From positions 1 through 9,892 of the forward strand of contig CAKVCJ010000048.1 of assembly GCA_934725655.1 (NCBI GenBank): 9,892 bases of DNA, in the 5' to 3' direction. This document shows, one piece after another, positions 6,141 through 9,892 of the stretch. The notes beneath the pieces were generated by a model. That model was not told the DNA's origin. It ran no database searches and saw only the letters and a list, made by a program, of their open reading frames with translations. Both the position numbers and the translations under genes were made by a program. The DNA is from an uncultured Brachyspira sp. Lineage in GTDB: Bacteria > Spirochaetota > Brachyspiria > Brachyspirales > Brachyspiraceae. Every line of letters starts with the position of its first letter. The first letter of the stretch is position 1.

Positions 6141-7021
6141 TTTTTAGCATCTCTTCCGCCAAGTTCGCATATAAATATAGCTACTATTATAAGTAACCCT
6201 CCAGTTATAACTTTGAAGTTAAGCGGGTCTTGCATAAAAATAATTCCGCACAAAGCTCCTAAAAAAGATTCTAAACTTAATATTATTCCAGTTTTGTGAG
6301 GAGAAACATATTTTTGAGAAACAGTTTGCAGTAAATAAGCTATAGCTGTTGCCCCTATTGCAAGATAGAGTAATGAATAGATTGTTCCATTAGATATTTT
6401 GGAAATATTTAAAGGAGTTCTCGTTATAAATCCTAATGATAGTGATATTGTTCCAGCAACTAATAATTGCAAAGAAGCCATTTTTATACCATTCACTTTT
6501 AATATTATTTTATCTATTAACATCAAATGAATTGCAAAAGCCACAGCACATGATATTGCAAATAAATCTCCAACTTTAATATTCGTTATGCCGTCTCCTG
6601 AAGTAAGTAAATATAATCCTATTAAAGCCATAAATGCTGCTATAAATACAGCTATATGCGGCTTTTTTTTGTATATTATCCAAGCAAAAAAAGGAAGTAA
6701 TATAACATATGAACTAGTAAAAAATGCTACCTTTGATGCTGTAATAAACTTTGCACTAATAGTCTGCAGAAAAAAACCTAAGAATAAAGCTATTCCTATA
6801 GGTATAGATAATATAATATCTTGTTTATTTATAGTTTTAGTAGTTTTGAAAAATATTAAAAATAAAAATATTCCGCCAAAAAAGTTTCTAAACCCAACAA
6901 GATAAAAAGGATCTATCTCTGTTACAACAACCTTCACCGCAACAAAACTATATCCCCATATCAACGCAGTTAAAAAAAGTCCAATAGTCCCTAATTTTTC
7001 TTTATCATTTCCATTTATCAT
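6137..7021 (-). CDS. EamA/DMT-family membrane transporter
   Basis: The product has 294 residues and looks like a ten-helix inner-membrane protein of the drug/metabolite transporter superfamily. It has two EamA halves, at about residues 11-140 and 150-287. The first has ALIWGYSFVAVK, FRNFFGGIFL and KVAFFTSSYVILLPFFAW. The second has DLFAISCAVAFAIHLMLIDK and the conserved ATAIAYLLQTVSQKYV then LSLESFLGALCGIIF. Substrates of this family vary widely and cannot be read from the sequence. I chose ATG 7021 because AGGA (7036-7033) precedes it; an in-frame ATG at 7048 and a TTG at 7051 lack a ribosome binding site. It lies just downstream of the ankyrin gene on the same strand, with no promoter seen between, so co-transcription is likely. 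Its stop codon overlaps that of fliD (shared TTAA, 6137-6140). Confidence 0.87.
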   Translation of the reverse strand: MINGNDKEKLGTIGLFLTALIWGYSFVAVKVVVTEIDPFYLVGFRNFFGGIFLFLIFFKTTKTINKQDIILSIPIGIALFLGFFLQTISAKFITASKVAFFTSSYVILLPFFAWIIYKKKPHIAVFIAAFMALIGLYLLTSGDGITNIKVGDLFAISCAVAFAIHLMLIDKIILKVNGIKMASLQLLVAGTISLSLGFITRTPLNISKISNGTIYSLLYLAIGATAIAYLLQTVSQKYVSPHKTGIILSLESFLGALCGIIFMQDPLNFKVITGGLLIIVAIFICELGGRDAKN

Positions 7022-7032
7022 ATTAATAACAA

Positions 7033-7036
7033 TCCT
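7033..7036 (-). promoter_or_regulatory. Ribosome binding site favouring the 7021 start of the transporter
   Basis: AGGA on the minus strand is 11 bases before ATG 7021. The spacing is on the long side. The upstream alternatives, ATG 7048 and TTG 7051, are preceded only by A/T-rich sequence without purine-rich complementarity. Starting at 7021 removes ten residues (MMSNIRIVIN) that are not needed for the family fold. Confidence 0.45.
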
Positions 7037-7061
7037 AATATTTGACATCAATTATTTTTTA

Positions 7062-8693
7062 TTACTTGATTCTAAAAAAATCTATTATTTTTTTATTTCC
7101 TTTTTCTATAGCTAAATTATACTCTTCTTGTAAATTATAATTTGGATATTTTATTTTATAATGATTAATAAATAATTCGCATATTTCAATATTATCTTTC
7201 ATTATAGCTATTTCTAAAGCATTATAAGATTCTGAATTTTTTTCTTTTACACATCCTCCCTTAGAAAGCAAATAATTAACTACTTCTGCTTTATCATTAT
7301 CTGCTGCTATTATTAATGCTGTTTCATTATTGTTGCTTTTTTCTTCTAATATATCAGGATATATTTTTAATATATATTCAATAATATCCATATATCCCTT
7401 AGCACAGGCAAACATAAAAGGATTCCATCCATTTTTATCTTTATCTTTTATGTTCATACCTTTTTGTATTAAATATTTTACAGATTTCAAATTATCATAT
7501 ATTACTGCCCACATTAAAAGATTAAGATTGCCTTTTTTATTTTTTAACTCTAAACCTTTACTAAGCAAAAGTTCAATTATAGTTATATTTCCACTCATAG
7601 CAGCATGGGCAAGAGCATTTCTTCCTAAATTATCAGATAATTTAATATCAGCATTATTGTCTAAAAGTTTTTTTACTACTTCAATATCTCCAACACTTGC
7701 AGCATACATTAAAGGTGTTATATCATCATCATCAGGCATATTAATATCAACATTATATTTAATTAAAAGCTCAAGAATATCTTTATTAGAAGATTCTATA
7801 GCATAAATTAAAGCTGATTTACCTTCATCAGATATACCATTAGGTGATATTTTATTCATAAGCAAATATTGAACTACATCTTTATGTCCGCCGGAAGAGG
7901 CCAGAGCCATAGCCTTAGGAGCGTCTTTTTTAGAAGTCTCAAAAAAGTACCTAACAATATCTAAATGCCCATTGTGTGCTGCCGACATAAGAGCACTAGA
8001 AAATATATTTTCTTTCCTATCATCTTTTAATTTTGAATGTATATAATGAACAAGCGATAAATTACCGCTAATAGAAGCTATTGTAAGAGCATATCTTGGT
8101 ATTTCTAATTCTTGCTTATTTAATATATATTCTACTATTTCTATATTTCCACTGGATATAGCATAATGTAATACGCTCTCTTCATAAATATCTGTATCAT
8201 CAAGTTTAGCCCCATTATCTGCCAAAAACTTCACCGCTTCATAATTTGATAACTGACAAGAATGCATTATTGGAGTTATATGTACATCTGTTTTAGCATT
8301 AATATCGGCCTTATTTTCTACTAATAATTTTATTATATCAGTATGATTAGAAGAAGAGGCATAATGTAAAGCTGTTGTATTGTTTACATCTTTTGTATTA
8401 ATATCAGCCTTATTTTCTATAAGGAGTTTTACTATATCATAATGCCCATTAGCAGCAGCATTCATTAGAGGTGTTATGAATAATTTATCTGACTTATTTA
8501 CATCTGCACCAGATTTTATGAGCATTTCTACTATTTTGGTATAGCCGAATTTAGCAGCATGGCTTAAAGGTGTAAGTCCTAATACATTTTCTAAATTAAT
8601 ATTTATATCTTTATTTTTTAATAAAATTTCTACAGCAAGTATATTGTTATTAGCTGAAGCTTCATGTAATTCTATTTCTATTTCTCTCATCAT
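7062..8693 (-). CDS. Ankyrin-repeat protein
   Basis: The 543 residues are almost entirely ankyrin repeats, about 16 units with a partial last one. Clear units begin near residues 39, 73, 106, 139, 172, 292, 325, 358, 389, 423 and 457, with the usual TPL-x-x-A-A-x-x-G-x-x-x-I-V-x-x-L-L-x-x-G-A-D-I/V-N pattern (for example 41-66 and 75-98). The stretch at about 186-290 is irregular, with short or missing loop turns between units. There is no signal peptide, membrane segment or catalytic domain, so it is probably a cytoplasmic protein-binding scaffold with an unknown partner. The first of two consecutive ATGs (8693) is preferred because AAAGG lies 11 bases upstream. It has its own promoter and is followed after about 40 bases by the transporter gene on the same strand. 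Confidence 0.92.
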   Translation of the reverse strand: MMREIEIELHEASANNNILAVEILLKNKDININLENVLGLTPLSHAAKFGYTKIVEMLIKSGADVNKSDKLFITPLMNAAANGHYDIVKLLIENKADINTKDVNNTTALHYASSSNHTDIIKLLVENKADINAKTDVHITPIMHSCQLSNYEAVKFLADNGAKLDDTDIYEESVLHYAISSGNIEIVEYILNKQELEIPRYALTIASISGNLSLVHYIHSKLKDDRKENIFSSALMSAAHNGHLDIVRYFFETSKKDAPKAMALASSGGHKDVVQYLLMNKISPNGISDEGKSALIYAIESSNKDILELLIKYNVDINMPDDDDITPLMYAASVGDIEVVKKLLDNNADIKLSDNLGRNALAHAAMSGNITIIELLLSKGLELKNKKGNLNLLMWAVIYDNLKSVKYLIQKGMNIKDKDKNGWNPFMFACAKGYMDIIEYILKIYPDILEEKSNNNETALIIAADNDKAEVVNYLLSKGGCVKEKNSESYNALEIAIMKDNIEICELFINHYKIKYPNYNLQEEYNLAIEKGNKKIIDFFRIK

Positions 8694-8723
8694 AAATGAA
8701 TATACCTTTTATTATTTCACTAT

Positions 8724-8751
8724 ATTATATAATATATTATAAAAACATCAA
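8724..8751 (-). promoter_or_regulatory. Sigma-70-type promoter of the ankyrin gene
   Basis: On the minus strand, TTGATG (8751-8746), a 16-base spacer and a perfect TATAAT (8729-8724) form a good housekeeping promoter. Transcription would start near 8717, about 24 bases before the ATG. The -10 lies within TATATTATATAATATA (8721-8736), a perfect 16-base palindrome made only of A and T. The 69-base gap to mgtE holds no GC-containing hairpin, so no mgtE terminator is visible. Confidence 0.5.
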
Positions 8752-8762
8752 ATTAATATTTT

Positions 8763-9892
8763 TTATTTAGCTAATATATAAAAAATTATAGTAGCTATGG
8801 AACAATATATACCAGCACCAGCAATATCACATATAGAAGTTAATACAGGAGCACCGCTTATAGCAGGGTCTAATTTGCATTTAGTTAATACAAAAGGCAA
8901 AGTTAAACCAATAATGCTACCAATAAAAACTATACTAAACATAGATATGCTAACGATTATAGCTATTTCAAAACCACCCCTTATAACGCCAAGTATACTA
9001 GCCCCCAATGCCATACTTAATCCCAATATTGAAGAGACTAATACTTCTTTTGAAAGTAAATATACCCAATCCTTTAATACAACATCTCCTATAGCAAGAG
9101 AACGTATAACCAAAGTTGCAGATTGACTTCCAGCATTGCCGCCGCTTCCTATGAGTAACGGTAAAAATGCTACTAATACTATATGCTTTTGTAACGTGTT
9201 TTGAAATATGCTTATAACTCCGCCCGAAAATAAATTTACAAATACTAAAGCTAAAAGCCATAATATTCTTTTTTTGTACATTGTAAATATTGGCGTAATT
9301 TTTAGATTATCATCAAATTGATTATCATCAGAAGTAATACCAGCCATCTTGTGGAAATCTTCTGTATATTCTTCTTCTGCAATGTCTAATATATCATCTA
9401 CAGTTACAATTCCAACCATGGAGTGTTTATTGTCTATAACGGCTAATGAATGAAGGTTATATTTTTTTATGATTTCTATAGCATTCTCTTTATCTTCATA
9501 TGCTAATATATACGGACAATTATTAACTATATCTCCTATAAGTACTTTCTGTCCGCTGAAAAATAATTGTCTTAAAGCAATAGAGCCTATTAACGTTCTT
9601 TTATTATCTAATACATATATTGTAGTATAAGTTTCTGCCTCTTCTATATTACTTCTAACATACTCAAAAGCCTCTTCAACTGTCCAGTCTGGTTTTATGC
9701 TTATATATTCAGGCGTCATCATACGGCCAATACTGCCTTCTGGATATGACAATAACAAAGAAGCAATTTCTCTCTCTTCGCTTCCAAGCAGTTTTAATAT
9801 ATTTTTAGACATTTCTTCATCTATAGATTCTAAGAATGAAGTTCTGTCATCTGGACTAATATTCTCAAGTAATTCTTTAATTTCCTCATCAG
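8763..9892 (-). CDS. mgtE: Magnesium transporter MgtE (5' end beyond the right edge)
   Basis: The frame stays open to the window edge, giving 375 complete visible codons. The ATG at 9812 is internal, because the residues before it (DEEIKELLENISPDDRTSFL...) are the normal MgtE N-terminal helical domain. Counting from 9812, residues 1-30 finish that domain. Two CBS domains follow (about 31-90 and 93-150), starting MMTPEYISIKPDWTVEEAF and ending VGIVTVDDILDIAEEEY. A linker helix then leads to the five-helix pore domain (183-347). This has the family signature LLIGSGGNAGSQSATLVIRSLA (219-240) and the C-terminal DPAISGAPVLTSICDIAG, whose Asp329 matches the ion-selectivity Asp of the family. MgtE is a dimeric Mg2+ channel closed when the N and CBS domains bind Mg2+. 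Any Mg2+ riboswitch would lie outside this window. Confidence 0.95.
   Translation of the reverse strand, partial: DEEIKELLENISPDDRTSFLESIDEEMSKNILKLLGSEEREIASLLLSYPEGSIGRMMTPEYISIKPDWTVEEAFEYVRSNIEEAETYTTIYVLDNKRTLIGSIALRQLFFSGQKVLIGDIVNNCPYILAYEDKENAIEIIKKYNLHSLAVIDNKHSMVGIVTVDDILDIAEEEYTEDFHKMAGITSDDNQFDDNLKITPIFTMYKKRILWLLALVFVNLFSGGVISIFQNTLQKHIVLVAFLPLLIGSGGNAGSQSATLVIRSLAIGDVVLKDWVYLLSKEVLVSSILGLSMALGASILGVIRGGFEIAIIVSISMFSIVFIGSIIGLTLPFVLTKCKLDPAISGAPVLTSICDIAGAGIYCSIATIIFYILAK

Noticed and set aside
6588..6905. Plus-strand open frame opposite the EamA transporter
   Set aside because: The minus strand encodes conserved EamA motifs across this region. The plus-strand product only mirrors membrane-helix codons.
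7330..7806. Plus-strand open frame of 158 codons opposite the ankyrin gene
   Set aside because: Its apparent hydrophobicity arises from reading the ankyrin codons in reverse. There is no good ribosome binding site, and the ankyrin pattern on the minus strand is unambiguous.
7062..8693. Periodic sequence that might be a DNA tandem repeat or CRISPR-like array
   Set aside because: The roughly 99-base periodicity reflects ankyrin codons; the DNA copies are diverged and there are no identical repeats with unique spacers.
8797..9261. Two open frames (plus 8797-9126, minus 8998-9261) inside mgtE
   Set aside because: Both overlap the MgtE pore domain, whose signature residues are in the minus-strand frame ending at 8763; neither alternative shows a family.
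9810..9812. ATG at 9812 as the start of a short MgtE lacking its N-terminal domain
   Set aside because: The frame is open upstream to the window edge and encodes sequence typical of the MgtE N-terminal helical domain, so this ATG is internal.
1..9892. A defence system, mobile island or other new multi-gene system
   Set aside because: There is no integrase, transposase, nuclease, toxin-antitoxin pair, tRNA or attachment repeat. RadC occurs on some islands, but here it sits among ordinary chromosomal genes of uniform AT-rich composition.

Overview
The window is strongly AT-rich chromosomal DNA with frequent ATA, AGA and TTA codons. It combines a flagellar cap gene (fliD), a long ankyrin-repeat protein and tandem lipoproteins. 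This set fits a spirochaete, most likely Brachyspira. The genus is an inference from gene content and base composition, not from a database match.

Layout. Positions 1-2464 are all minus strand: the 5' end of an unrecognised gene (1-127) and two adjacent, clearly paralogous lipoproteins (243-1298 and 1433-2464), each built from three copies of a roughly 80-90 residue repeat. A 211-base divergent region (2465-2675) separates these from a plus-strand block: radC (2676-3368), a tightly linked XRE-type helix-turn-helix regulator (3372-3797) and fliD (3933-6140). fliD stands without other flagellar genes in view and has a possible sigma-28-type promoter just upstream. From 6137 to the right edge everything is again minus strand. 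In transcription order this is mgtE (8763-9892, its 5' end beyond the window), an ankyrin-repeat protein (7062-8693) with a good promoter of its own, and an EamA/DMT-family transporter (6137-7021). fliD and the transporter converge and share the four bases TTAA at their stop codons.

How the genes relate. radC and the regulator are spaced for translational coupling and are probably one transcript. The ankyrin gene and the transporter are probably also one transcript, possibly extended by read-through from mgtE. The two lipoproteins look like a local duplication, although the downstream copy has a possible terminator in front of it.

I found no RNA genes, insertion sequences, CRISPR arrays, attachment sites or phage genes. 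There is no gene-free stretch longer than about 210 bases. Most of the window is ordinary chromosome. The least explained parts are the repeat-built lipoprotein pair, the RadC-XRE couple, the extra segments in FliD and the irregular middle of the ankyrin protein.
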